Below, one piece after another: positions 36,356 through 45,555 of a stretch of 64,000 nucleotides of DNA (positions are counted from its first letter, which is position 1; the number at the start of each line of letters is the position of its first letter). The position numbers and the translations under genes were made by a program. The notes beneath the pieces were generated by a model. The model did no database searches and was not told the DNA's origin. It worked only from the letters and a program-made list of their open reading frames with translations. The DNA comes from Rhypophila decipiens (taxonomy: Eukaryota; Ascomycota; Sordariomycetes; Sordariales; Naviculisporaceae), in the NCBI GenBank assembly GCA_033297075.1, contig MU858185.1:1-64000 (forward strand), given 5' to 3'.

Positions 36356-37927
36356 ATGGCAAACCTCATAGCACTACCGCAGTTCTCGGGCGGCGCGCTT
36401 GAGCTTGCCCTCTACAGTTCCATCGGGCTGGTCGCCGCGATTCTCATCGGCGCCCTCCGTCAACTCACCTTCCGCCCCAAGACGGAGCCGCCCGCCGTCT
36501 TCCACTGGATCCCCTACATCGGGAATGCCGTGTCGTACGGTATGGACCCGGTCGCCTTCTTCATCAAGTACCGGGCAAAGTACGGCGACGTCTTCACCTT
36601 CACGCTCTTCGGCCGCAAGATAACGTGCTACCTCGGCCTCGATGGCAACGACTTCATCCTCAACGGGAAGCTGCAGGACGTCAACGCCGAGGAGATCTAC
36701 AGCCCGCTGACGACGCCCGTATTCGGCAAGGACGTCATCTACGACTGCCCAAACTCGAAGCTCATGGAGCAAAAGAAGTTTGTCAAGTTCGGCCTGACGC
36801 AGAGGGCGCTCGAGTCGCACGTTCCGCTGATCGAGAAAGAGGTGCTCGATTACCTCAAGGTGACCCCCGCGTGGAAGGGCGCGTCAGGGCTCGTCGACAT
36901 ATCGCTCGCCATGTCTGAAATCACCCTGTTCACAGCTGCGCGGTCACTGCAGGGTGAAGAGGTCCGACAGAAGCTCACGGCAGAGTTTGCGGGGCTGTAC
37001 CACGATCTCGACAACGGCTTCCGTCCCGTAAACTTCATCTTCCCATGGCTGCCCCTCCCCCAAAACCGCCGCCGCGACAACGCCCACAACAAGATGCGCG
37101 CCGTCTACGAAGAAATCATCTCGGCCCGTCGCGCCCAAGGCGATGTTGCCGGCGACGCCGAAACCGACATGATCTGCAACCTGATGAACTCGACATACAA
37201 GGACGGCACCCCTGTCCCGGACTCCGAAGTCGCCTGCATGATGATCACCCTGCTCATGGGGGGCCAGCACTCCTCGTCGTCCGCCAGCGCATGGATCATG
37301 CTTCGCCTCGCCGCACACCCCAACATCGCCGAGGAGCTCTACCAGGAACAAGTCCAGAACCTCGCCGGCGGCAAAGCCCGAAACCTTCAGCCTCTATCAT
37401 ATTCCGATCTCGACAAACTCCCCCTCTTGCACAACGTAGTCAAAGAAACCTTGCGCCTGCACGGCTCGATCCATTCTATTCTGCGCAAAGTTATGAACCC
37501 GCTTGCTATCCCCGGCACTCGGTACGTCATCAACACCGACAAGGTCCTGCTGTCGTCGCCGATGGTCACGGCCTTGAGCGACGAATATTTTCCGGACGCC
37601 AAGTCATGGAATCCGCATCGCTGGGACCAGCGAGAGGACGAGAACGCGCAAGACAAGGAGACTATTGATTACGGGTACGGCGCCGTGGCTAAATCGTCGA
37701 CTAGGAGTCCCTATATTCCTTTTGGGGCAGGACGACATCGTTGCATCGGGGAGAAATTTGCGTATTTGAACTTGGGGGTTATTGTCGCGACTATTCTGCG
37801 CGACTACAAGCTGTCCAATGTGGATGGAAGGGTTGGTGTGGTGCCGGCGACGGACCACACGTCCATGTTTGCGCGACCGGTGCAGCCTGCGGTGATTAGG
37901 TGGACTAGAAGGGAGGAGACTAACTAG
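36356..37927 (+). CDS. CYP51: CYP51, sterol 14-alpha-demethylase, intronless; candidate self-resistance copy
   Basis: One uninterrupted frame of 523 residues with family-specific CYP51 sequence: PPAVFHWIPYIGNAVSYGMDP, an AEEIYSPLTTPVFGKD block, IYDCPN with the conserved Tyr129, LMEQKKF, MGGQHSSSS in the I-helix, KETLRLH, DYGYG, and FGAGRHRCIGE with heme ligand Cys463. An N-terminal hydrophobic anchor is present. The known reaction is oxidative removal of the sterol 14-alpha-methyl group in ergosterol synthesis. No intron is present, although fungal CYP51 genes usually have one to three. The C-terminal channel motif reads TDHTSMF (499-505) where TDYSSLF is usual. It lies between the cluster regulator and the acyltransferase. 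Known restricticin/lanomycin-type clusters carry CYP51 copies as resistance genes, so a target-duplication role is plausible. It could instead be the sole housekeeping gene or act on the product. Confidence 0.95.
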   Translation: MANLIALPQFSGGALELALYSSIGLVAAILIGALRQLTFRPKTEPPAVFHWIPYIGNAVSYGMDPVAFFIKYRAKYGDVFTFTLFGRKITCYLGLDGNDFILNGKLQDVNAEEIYSPLTTPVFGKDVIYDCPNSKLMEQKKFVKFGLTQRALESHVPLIEKEVLDYLKVTPAWKGASGLVDISLAMSEITLFTAARSLQGEEVRQKLTAEFAGLYHDLDNGFRPVNFIFPWLPLPQNRRRDNAHNKMRAVYEEIISARRAQGDVAGDAETDMICNLMNSTYKDGTPVPDSEVACMMITLLMGGQHSSSSASAWIMLRLAAHPNIAEELYQEQVQNLAGGKARNLQPLSYSDLDKLPLLHNVVKETLRLHGSIHSILRKVMNPLAIPGTRYVINTDKVLLSSPMVTALSDEYFPDAKSWNPHRWDQREDENAQDKETIDYGYGAVAKSSTRSPYIPFGAGRHRCIGEKFAYLNLGVIVATILRDYKLSNVDGRVGVVPATDHTSMFARPVQPAVIRWTRREETN

Positions 37928-38050
37928 GTATGGTTGAAGGATGTGATAATTAATATTCGTTTCCCCTGGAAGATAAAAGGGGCGGGCGGACACGATGTAA
38001 ATAATAACAATTAGATTTGGGTTAGTTTTGGAGGACCCCGTAATGATTCG

Positions 38051-38410
38051 TTCACCCATCACTTTGGCCAGGGTTAGGGTCATGGCAACTTCCCAGGGCC
38101 ACATGGAATAACCTCGTTTCATGGGAGGAGGCAATGCACTCGTTTAACCACCGAATTGACCAAGAGAAGCGTGGTCAATTGAGCAAAGTGCAGTCAATTG
38201 AGCAAAGTGCAGTCAATTGAGCAAAGTGCAGTCAATTGAACAAGTGCAGTGAAACACCTTGAAAATATCGCGAAATTTCATGTTATTATGCCGAGTTCGT
38301 GGGCTTCGCTGGGCTGATACATGTCTGGTACGCGATGGAGCAGTTCCAGGTTGTATTGGATGACAACTGCCATCATGTGCCATGACCCTAACCCTGACAA
38401 AGTGGGTGAA
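38051..38410. mobile_element. MITE-like element with telomere-motif terminal inverted repeats
   Basis: The arms 38051-38087 and 38378-38410 are inverted copies. They contain a perfect 19-bp core, CAGGGTTAGGGTCATGGCA (38069-38087 and, inverted, 38378-38396), flanked by a less perfect extension (TTCACCCA..CTTTG) after a 3-nt gap. The interior has no coding capacity but carries a 19-bp tandem repeat. Size (about 360 bp) and structure fit a non-autonomous element. No target-site duplication could be identified. Confidence 0.55.
38174..38248 (+). repeat. 19-bp tandem repeat, four copies
   Basis: The unit GTCAATTGAGCAAAGTGCA occurs exactly three times (38174, 38193, 38212), followed by a fourth diverged copy from 38231. 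Each unit contains the palindrome CAATTG. It lies about 440 bp upstream of the acyltransferase start. Confidence 0.9.
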
Positions 38411-38688
38411 TGTTGATCCGCCCCCTGGAGAGATCCAACCAATGCTGGGATCAAATGACAAGTCCGGCAGTTCCCCAACGTGGAAAGAGCCACACGGGGG
38501 AGTCAATAACGACCATGTGACAATGCAGATATACCAACCTCAAACTGTTGGAGATTGGATGCATATAACGGCACTTTGTTGGACACAGTCTCGTCCTCTA
38601 GTCAAAAGACTCGGTGAGTATACCACAGGACCAAGACACAAACAAGGTCATCATCGCACTTCGCTTCCGCCTCGCTATCGCCCCAACA

Positions 38689-40176
38689 ATGGCCACTGCC
38701 AGCCCCAGCTACGAGCTCAGCGCCATGGACAATGTCCTCCCGCGCTACTTCCACGGCGGCATCTGGGCGCTTCGGCTCAGAGACGGCGTAACCCAAGACC
38801 AAGTCATCTCGATGCTGCGCTCCAGTCTCGCGAGCGCCAGCCTCGCTCTCCCCTTCCTCACAAGACGAGCCTTCTCTATCCCCCCTACCCCCGAGAATTT
38901 AGTGACTGGCCGTCTTGAGGCACGCGAGCACGTCGACTGGAAGCCCGTGGTGGACTACAACGACCTCTCCAACAACCCCGAATGGCCCGACTACGACGAG
39001 CTGATGGAAGATGGTCTTCCGCAGGATCTCCTCGACGGCGCTGTGCTCCTCCCGTCTAGCCGTTTTGGGTTTGATCTGGAAACTGGCGGCACCCCGTTGC
39101 TCGTAGCCCAAGCTAATTTCATCAGAGGGGGCCTGTTGCTGGGGGTGTCTTTGTACCATGGCTTGATGGATGGAATGAGCATGGCGCTCATCTTTCGCAC
39201 GTGGGCCCAACATATGCGGCTGCAGCAGGGTGAGGAGACTGGGTCGGCTGAGATGACTACCACGCCGCTGGGCCAGGAGTGTTTTGATTATAACACGCTC
39301 ATTGACCTGTGGAAGAAGGCTGGCTCGCCTGTGGCTGAAGCAACGCCGGATGAGTGGCGCATGCTGGGTCTACTCCCACCACAAGAACCAGGGGGAGGGG
39401 AATTGCGACTGCCCGGCTCTGGGTCGGGTGACGGTGATGATGCTCCGGCACCGCCACCGGCCATGAGCACGGGAATATTCTATGTCTCTGCATCCGCCAT
39501 CGCGCGATTGTCTGCCATAGCGGCCAACGAGCCAGGCGCAACAGCAAACGATGCGCTCATGGCTTTACTATGGCGGTGCACGATCCGGGCTCGTCGCGCT
39601 GCCGCCCCTAAAAAGCCATGCTATGGCCCCGGAGCTATCACGGAGATGGACACGACGATCAACGGGAGGGCTATGCTCGGTGATCTGCTTCCGTGGCAAT
39701 ACTTGGGCACGCTGGTCTTCTTCACTACTACAAAGTTGACGGTAGGTGAACTCGTGGGGCCAGCAACGCCGCTGGTGTCCATCATCCGAGCTGTACGGTC
39801 CGCCGTCGCAAGTGTCACGAGAGAGCGCATTCTGGCCGGATATGGTCTGGCTGCAACGAGGCTGCCTGATTTCGGGGCGGAGACCCTGCGGCGTCCTATG
39901 CCTACGTTCGAAGGGGCCGAGTTTGGCGTGACGAGTCTACTGTCGCTGCCAATTTTGGACTGGAGCTTTGGCAGTGCCTTGTTTGCCAATGGTGGAATAC
40001 CGGATTATATGAGGCAGGAGAGGAGACTGTTTGATATGGTTTGTCGGTATTGTAGCGTTGGGCCGTTGAGGAGGGAGGGAGGCACCGAAGTCTTGGTTTC
40101 GCTTACAGTGGAGGAGATGGAGTTTCTGGAGGCGGATGACGAGTTTGCGCAGTTTGCAGAGTTGTTGTGTCACTGA
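38689..40176 (+). CDS. HxxxD acyltransferase, trichothecene 3-O-acetyltransferase-like
   Basis: A single-exon frame of 495 residues from the ATG at 38689. An in-frame start at 38614 would add 25 residues of no family character. HGLMD (His157, Asp161) gives the HxxxD catalytic motif, and DWSFG at 424-428 sits where the structural DFGWG motif of this superfamily lies. The N-terminal YELSAMDNVLPR block resembles Tri101-type O-acyltransferases. No signal or membrane segment is seen, so it is probably cytosolic. Because the PKS lacks a release domain, the likely role is to move the polyketide acyl group from the PKS carrier protein, or from CoA, onto a hydroxyl of the oxidised sesquiterpene. Acetylation by acetyl-CoA is the main alternative. 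Confidence 0.88.
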   Translation: MATASPSYELSAMDNVLPRYFHGGIWALRLRDGVTQDQVISMLRSSLASASLALPFLTRRAFSIPPTPENLVTGRLEAREHVDWKPVVDYNDLSNNPEWPDYDELMEDGLPQDLLDGAVLLPSSRFGFDLETGGTPLLVAQANFIRGGLLLGVSLYHGLMDGMSMALIFRTWAQHMRLQQGEETGSAEMTTTPLGQECFDYNTLIDLWKKAGSPVAEATPDEWRMLGLLPPQEPGGGELRLPGSGSGDGDDAPAPPPAMSTGIFYVSASAIARLSAIAANEPGATANDALMALLWRCTIRARRAAAPKKPCYGPGAITEMDTTINGRAMLGDLLPWQYLGTLVFFTTTKLTVGELVGPATPLVSIIRAVRSAVASVTRERILAGYGLAATRLPDFGAETLRRPMPTFEGAEFGVTSLLSLPILDWSFGSALFANGGIPDYMRQERRLFDMVCRYCSVGPLRREGGTEVLVSLTVEEMEFLEADDEFAQFAELLCH

Positions 40177-40538
40177 GGCCGTTGTTTACCTACCTTGGCT
40201 ACATGTAAATTTAGGACCCATCCAACTCGTCGGATGTCATTGTAACTAATGGCTAGTCTAATGCCAGCACTGATCCATTTTTCTGTCATGGTGCATAATA
40301 TTCCCGGCGAATTACCAGACCAAGTAACCCACCAAAGGCAGATCTTCCCTTTACGGTAACTGCCCTCCACCGTAATTGGCATACGCCTCAAGACAACCAG
40401 CTGGCTAGCGTAGCAAGTGCCAGTGTATGATACTCTCCTTTGGCTCTGCCTTCTTTTGCGATGTCCTTTTTCTTTTTTTCTTCTTTTCTTTTTTTTTTTT
40501 GTATCTGAATTCCCGCCAACCTAGCACAGCGGTTTGAG
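40177..40538. promoter_or_regulatory. Promoter region of the second cluster P450 with pyrimidine tract
   Basis: A 362-bp spacer. A C/T-rich tract at about 40452-40500, almost all T, ends about 40 bp before the P450 start codon. Such tracts are common in fungal promoters. Confidence 0.5.
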
Positions 40539-42330
40539 ATGAGTCACAACTGGCAACTTGGTAGTGGTCCACATGCAGCCCTTGAGAGACTCGGCCACAT
40601 AATTGGACTGGTAGGATGGCGTGAGCTGCTTGTTTTGGTGGTGACAGTTGCCTGCGTGAAAATCATATACAATGTGTTCTTGCACCCATTGGCCAAGTTT
40701 CCCGGTCCCTTTTCGGCCCGCGCGTCACTTGTCAGTTGCTTCGTGTCTCTCTTTCCCCGAGTCCAAGTCTAACCGTCGGCAGCTTTGGCGATTTTGGCAC
40801 ACCATGAGAGGGCGGTCGCACCGTGTCATCCAAGCCTCGCACGAGAAATACGGTTTGTTTCTTGAGGGGCCAATCCTTTTCTTTCCAGTGTTCTGCTCTG
40901 TGCTGATAATATCCCAGGCCCGGTCTTCCGCATCTCCCCCAACGAGCTCTCGTTCGCATCGACAGCGTCATGGAAGGCCATCTACGGCTACCCACCCGCG
41001 GGCCAAGACCAACTGATCAAAGGCGAGTTCTACGACATATTTGGCGCCGCCTATAAGACCGGCTGCATCGGATCTGAGCGGGACCCAGCCGTCCACAGCC
41101 GCAAAAAGAAGAAACTGACAGCCGCGTTTTCGTCCAAGGCGCTAGCCGACCAGGAACCCATCGTCCAGGCTTGTCTGGACCGTTTTGTTGACAAGCTCGG
41201 CCCAATGAGTCAAAAGAGCGATGGGAAGGGCATCAATGTTGTCCTGTGGCTCGAGATGATCACGTTTGACATCTTGGGCGAAATGGCTTTCGGGGAGGGC
41301 TTTGACTGCGTCCAGAACGAAAAGCACCATGCCTGGATGGACCTGATTCTCAAGCACTTGTTTGAGGTGACCTTGGTGGATAACTTGAGACGGATAAAGC
41401 TCCTACATTTCCTTGGGACTTGGCTGTTGCCTTCGCTCACCGAGGGCGTGAGGGAGCAACATGCCGGCTATAGTCGACAAAAGGTGCAGAAGCGTCTCGA
41501 TGCTGAGACGCCCCGCCAGGACTTTTTCACCCATATCACGAAGAAAGTCCGGGCTGGTGAGGTGGAACAGGAGGAGATGACGGCTCATGCATCTACCCTG
41601 ATGTAAGTCATCATCATCATCATCACCTGAGAGCAATTTTACCAGTGAACTAACTTTCAAAAGTCTCGCGGGTGGTGAGACGACAGCTACCTGCCTGGCA
41701 GCGGCTGTTTACTACCTCCTCAAGACCCCCGCAACAATGGAGAAGCTGAAAAGCGAGATACGCACCAGGTATAAATCCTACGACGAGATCGATGCGACAT
41801 CGGCTATGCAGCTGCCGTATCTCCAGGCCGTCATCAATGAGGCACTGCGGATTCACCCTCCTGGCTCTCAGGGATTTCCCCGCGTATCACCTGGTTGCGA
41901 GATTGACGGGCATTGGGTTCCGAAAGGGACAGAGGTTTATACCAGCGCTTGGGCCGTCACCCACGACCCCCGCAACTTTCACGAACCCATGACCTTCATC
42001 CCCGAGCGCTGGCTCGATCCCGAGTGCAAGGATGTCAAGGAGGCTAGCCAGCCTTTTTCGCTCGGATATCGAGCTTGTATAGGCCGCAAGTAAGTTTCCC
42101 TTCCCTTTTCTTCCTAATTTGCGCTTTGTCCTATTACAAAAGCTGACTGCATGACATACTGTAGCTTCGCATACCTCGAGCTAGCTTCTTGTCTGACCAA
42201 GATTTTGTTCAGGTATGACCTGACGCTGGTAAATGCCGATCTTGATTGGGAGGCTGCTTCGAGATGTTATGTCATGTGGTGGAAGGCGCCAGTGTGGGTT
42301 ACGTTTGAGGAACGGACGGTGTCCAAGTAA
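40539..42330 (+). CDS. Cytochrome P450 monooxygenase (cluster P450 B)
   Basis: Exons 40539-40730, 40783-40852, 40918-41602, 41664-42089 and 42165-42330 give 512 residues. Features are an N-terminal anchor ending in FLHPLAKFPGP, LAGGETTAT in the I-helix, NEALR (ExxR), PERW, and FSLGYRACIGRN with heme ligand Cys454. The first intron has a GTCAGT donor. Shared intron positions, the same heme Cys number and high similarity after the I-helix (EIRTRYKSYDEID; LPYLQAVI) make it a paralogue of the P450 at 26523-28447. It probably performs a different oxidation on the same sesquiterpene. It is the last gene of the main cluster before the tRNA and HET gene. Confidence 0.92.
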
Positions 42331-43043
42331 ACGTAAATATGGCTAGAGACGCAATCAGTTGAACCGGTAGACAAGAAGTTTGAGCTTGGTAAGACAATTG
42401 AGAAACCAAGAAAATGCTTGTATATGGGTGGTAAGGCTCGGGATGCTACGTATGTATGGATTAATAAACCCAAAGACTGATCTTAAAAAGGATGATGAAT
42501 GGATGGGCTTGAAACATCTAATTACAAAAGAAATATGGAAAAAGTGAAAAAGGAAACGACCCACGCGCGACTTGAACACGCAATCTTCAGAGGAGTTCAA
42601 GAACCGAAATCTGACGCCTTACCATTAGGCCAGCGGGCCGGAGAACTAATTATTTGATGTTAGAGGCTTTGAACATCGAACCTAAAACAGCAATGTCATT
42701 TAAAGTCGTAAACCCTCTACGAGGCTCATACACATTGATAAGCGGTTGCTAAAATGAGCGTGAATCATGGAATGCAAAGGGGAAAGACCTAGTGAAAATA
42801 AAAAGGGCACTAGGCAGAGAAAACTACAAAAGGTTTTATAACAAAGACGTTAAACATGAAATGGAGACTAACTGAGAAGCTGCTCTCCTTTCTAGCCCAC
42901 GTCGATTTTGGGCGACCAAAGATATATCATGAACAAAAAGGATAACCAAAGGCAACTAAGTATGCAAAGATGGATCCATTGATGCCTGTCCAGTTTAAAG
43001 TTTACACTCATGTCGCCATGGACTTGCACCATGCGTTGCCATG
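42331..43043. other. Spacer at the right edge of the main cluster
   Basis: Apart from the tRNA-Arg gene at 42557-42639, nothing was recognised. Confidence 0.5.
42557..42639 (-). tRNA. tRNA-Arg (anticodon TCG) with an 11-nt intron
   Basis: On the minus strand the acceptor arms GGCCCGC and GTGGGTC pair over 7 bp with two wobbles. The D-arm is GCCT...AGGC, the anticodon stem TCAGA/TCTGA, and the T-arm GCGTG-TTCAAGT-CGCGC. The anticodon loop TTTCGG...C contains TCG after U33. The 11 extra bases after position 37 are at the canonical nuclear tRNA intron site. A TTTTT run (Pol III terminator) follows. The mature length would be 72 nt before CCA. Confidence 0.88.
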
Positions 43044-45555
43044 TCAAACAAGCGTAACCATCTTTCTGACCGGCCCAGTACTCTCGAACTCGCCACCTCT
43101 AAAAAGCGTGAGGGTAATCATGGTTTTCCTTTCCCTAACCACCATTTCATCATCCAGCTGAGCACCGCCGCCATGGTTCCAGCCGTCAGTATCCGGGGGC
43201 CGGTCCAAAACAAGCATAAGTACTTTGACCGTTTCTCTTCCCGACATTCCCTGCCTTACATTAGCCACTCTTACTCGCTCCACCACAAGACACTCGTAAA
43301 CCCCAGTCGGAATGGTGGTATTATGCAACAAGTTCCTCTCCTTGACACTCCCAATCACATTCTCTTCCACTTGATCACTGTCCCGAGCCTCAACAATAAC
43401 TTCCGAAAACGGCTCGGTCCGTACCCTCAAATTGACGACCCACCCTCTTACTCTCAGCCTTTTCCCCTCTGGCCCATCGTCTACTCCCAGAATTTCAACC
43501 CCCAAATCACCAACCCGCTTTATCTTCTCGGAAGAGTAAACACCCTCCGGCAAGCTCGGATCAATATCCACGGCCCCTTGTTCCCAACCCACCCAAGACC
43601 AGCTGGGAAAGTCATCACAGACACAATGTCTTGTTTTGATTTGCTTCTGTTCGCGAGGTAAAGCACCGACGAATAAACAATTCTGACATCGACGACGTGA
43701 TGGTCTGGACCCGACAGATCTATCATGCATCCAGCCTAGGAACTGCGGGGCGATGGTCAATGGCAGGCCCCAGAGGAATCTATGCCCTGGAGGCAACATA
43801 TTCCTCTCCCAGGCGGATAGGATTCCCCGTAGAGCATTCAGTGCGTCGCGGGGGTCCGTCATTTTTCGGGAGGTGTAGGTTTGGATGAGGCCTAGGTAGC
43901 CGTGGAGGTACCAGTCCACTCGCGCTCCTGGTTCTGGCTGGGAGGCAGGGGCAACGTTCTGCGAAGAAAAAAACAGGAACATGTCAGTGTCTGTGCCTCT
44001 AATGACAAGTTTGAGTGAGAAAGGAAAGTACAAGGGAGCCTACCGCCACACCCGTCCCACCTCTCAGCTTGCTGAGCATATCATTCGCCCCTCCCAGATG
44101 GAGCGCCCTCTTCACCGCTTCATTCATATCATCTTCACTAATCCCACTTCCATCTTCGCACTCGGTGGTTGCCAGACACTGACACTGAAAGTATATTTGC
44201 GACTGCGTAAAGTACAGCTTCCTCCGCGACAACAAACCCTCCTGCAACGTCCAAGCTCTCGCTTCCCACCCAGACGCCTCTTTCTCTGCGTTCGTGACCG
44301 GCGGCACCGTAAAGAACTCTAACCCGTCAATAGTCTCTTTCCACTGTCTCGATCGCGGATTACGTTCTGAAACACCCGCCAGTCCTGCATTCGAGTCTGA
44401 CCCTGACATGGCCACCAGCGTCAAGGCCGCACAGCCATATATCATATCCATGATGCTCAGCTGCTGCATCTTGCGCGCCAGCTGCGCAGGGGTATGACTC
44501 AACGACTGGTCTATACACAGCGCGTCGACCCACAAATACCTCCGCCCGAGCTCTCTCGTCACGGTAATGGCGTCTTCAATGGTTTGCGGGAGGGTTCTGT
44601 TTGCAAGTCCGTCAGGATGGGGCATCACGCCGCCCCAGACATAACTCAGGGCGAAGTATTCACATCCCTTATCCCCATCCTCTCCTTCTCCAAAAGGAAA
44701 AGGAACCGTCACGCGCTTCTCGACATCGATCATAGTCGTCGCCCTCAACTCAAGAGGTTGTTGATCCAGCGGAACCTGACACACACCCGTAGGACAAGCT
44801 CTCAAGCAAGAATCCAACGCACCCCTAGGCAAATCAAAATTCACCATCGGCCTAACAAATCGAAAATTGCCTTGATCCCGTCCGGGGAAGACGTCCCGGG
44901 GTGATAAACAGATCGCCTCGCCGAGCATGCTCTCGGAGCCACCATATTCTTGCTCCTCGGCGTCCTTTGCAGAAGAAGGCAACATCCAGGGCGTCATGAA
45001 ATCGGGATAAGCCACGCCCAACAGAATCGCATTCTGGTTCCTGATTTCGCTCGGCATCCGCTCCCACATTGCCATGCGCAGATGCGATCTGAACGGAACA
45101 AGCTGGAGCATGTTATCCCGCGGATCGAGATTCTTTCGCGGTAGGATGCGGTAGATGAGTCGGCATAGCGGGCAGGACGCGTCTAGCACCAAAGAGGAGA
45201 GAGGTTGGCGCGAGGGAGGGATTGAATATTTTGAGATGTAGCGCTGGTAGGCTTCGCGCCGGGCATTGGAGGTGCCGAATTCTTGGGCTTGTTGGTTCAG
45301 ATCTAGCGGGGAGGCGTCGCGGAAGACGCGCACGATGTCGTAGTCTTTGCATCGTGGGCAGAGGATGCCGGGGTGGGAGGTTTGGAGTTCCTCGAGGAGG
45401 ACGTCGTCGCTTGGGGGAGGCGGGGTAACTGGGTCTGGCTGGAGGAGGGTTAGGTGGTTGCTGGGATCCAAACCTTGGAGGGTCGGGCACTCGGATGAAC
45501 CATCTTCGAGGCGGCGGCAAAAGATGCAGAGCCTGCTGGGTGGTAGGTGTTCCAT
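43044..45555 (-). CDS. HET-domain (heterokaryon incompatibility-type) protein
   Basis: Exons 45555-44044 and 43958-43044 give 808 residues across an 85-nt phase-0 intron (GTAGGC donor). The HET domain is shown by YFALSYVWGG, RYLWVDALCIDQ, a YGCAALTLVAMSG block and WTLQEGLLSRRKLYF, at about residues 300-470. The N-terminus carries two Cys pairs (CIFCRR; CPRC) and a CPLC that could bind metal. A longer upstream frame begins at 45768, but MEHLPPSRLCIFC at 45555 is the more natural start. The family acts in non-self recognition and programmed cell death in fungi. Such genes are often found in variable chromosome regions. No link with the biosynthetic pathway is indicated. Confidence 0.9.

Larger units (their letters stand above)
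37928..38688. other. Spacer between CYP51 and the acyltransferase holding a small inverted-repeat element
   Basis: No gene. It contains the element described at 38051-38410 and the acyltransferase promoter. Confidence 0.6.

Noticed and set aside
38614..38688. Upstream in-frame start of the acyltransferase
   Set aside because: The extra 25 residues lack family character, and the ATG at 38689 directly precedes the conserved N-terminal block.
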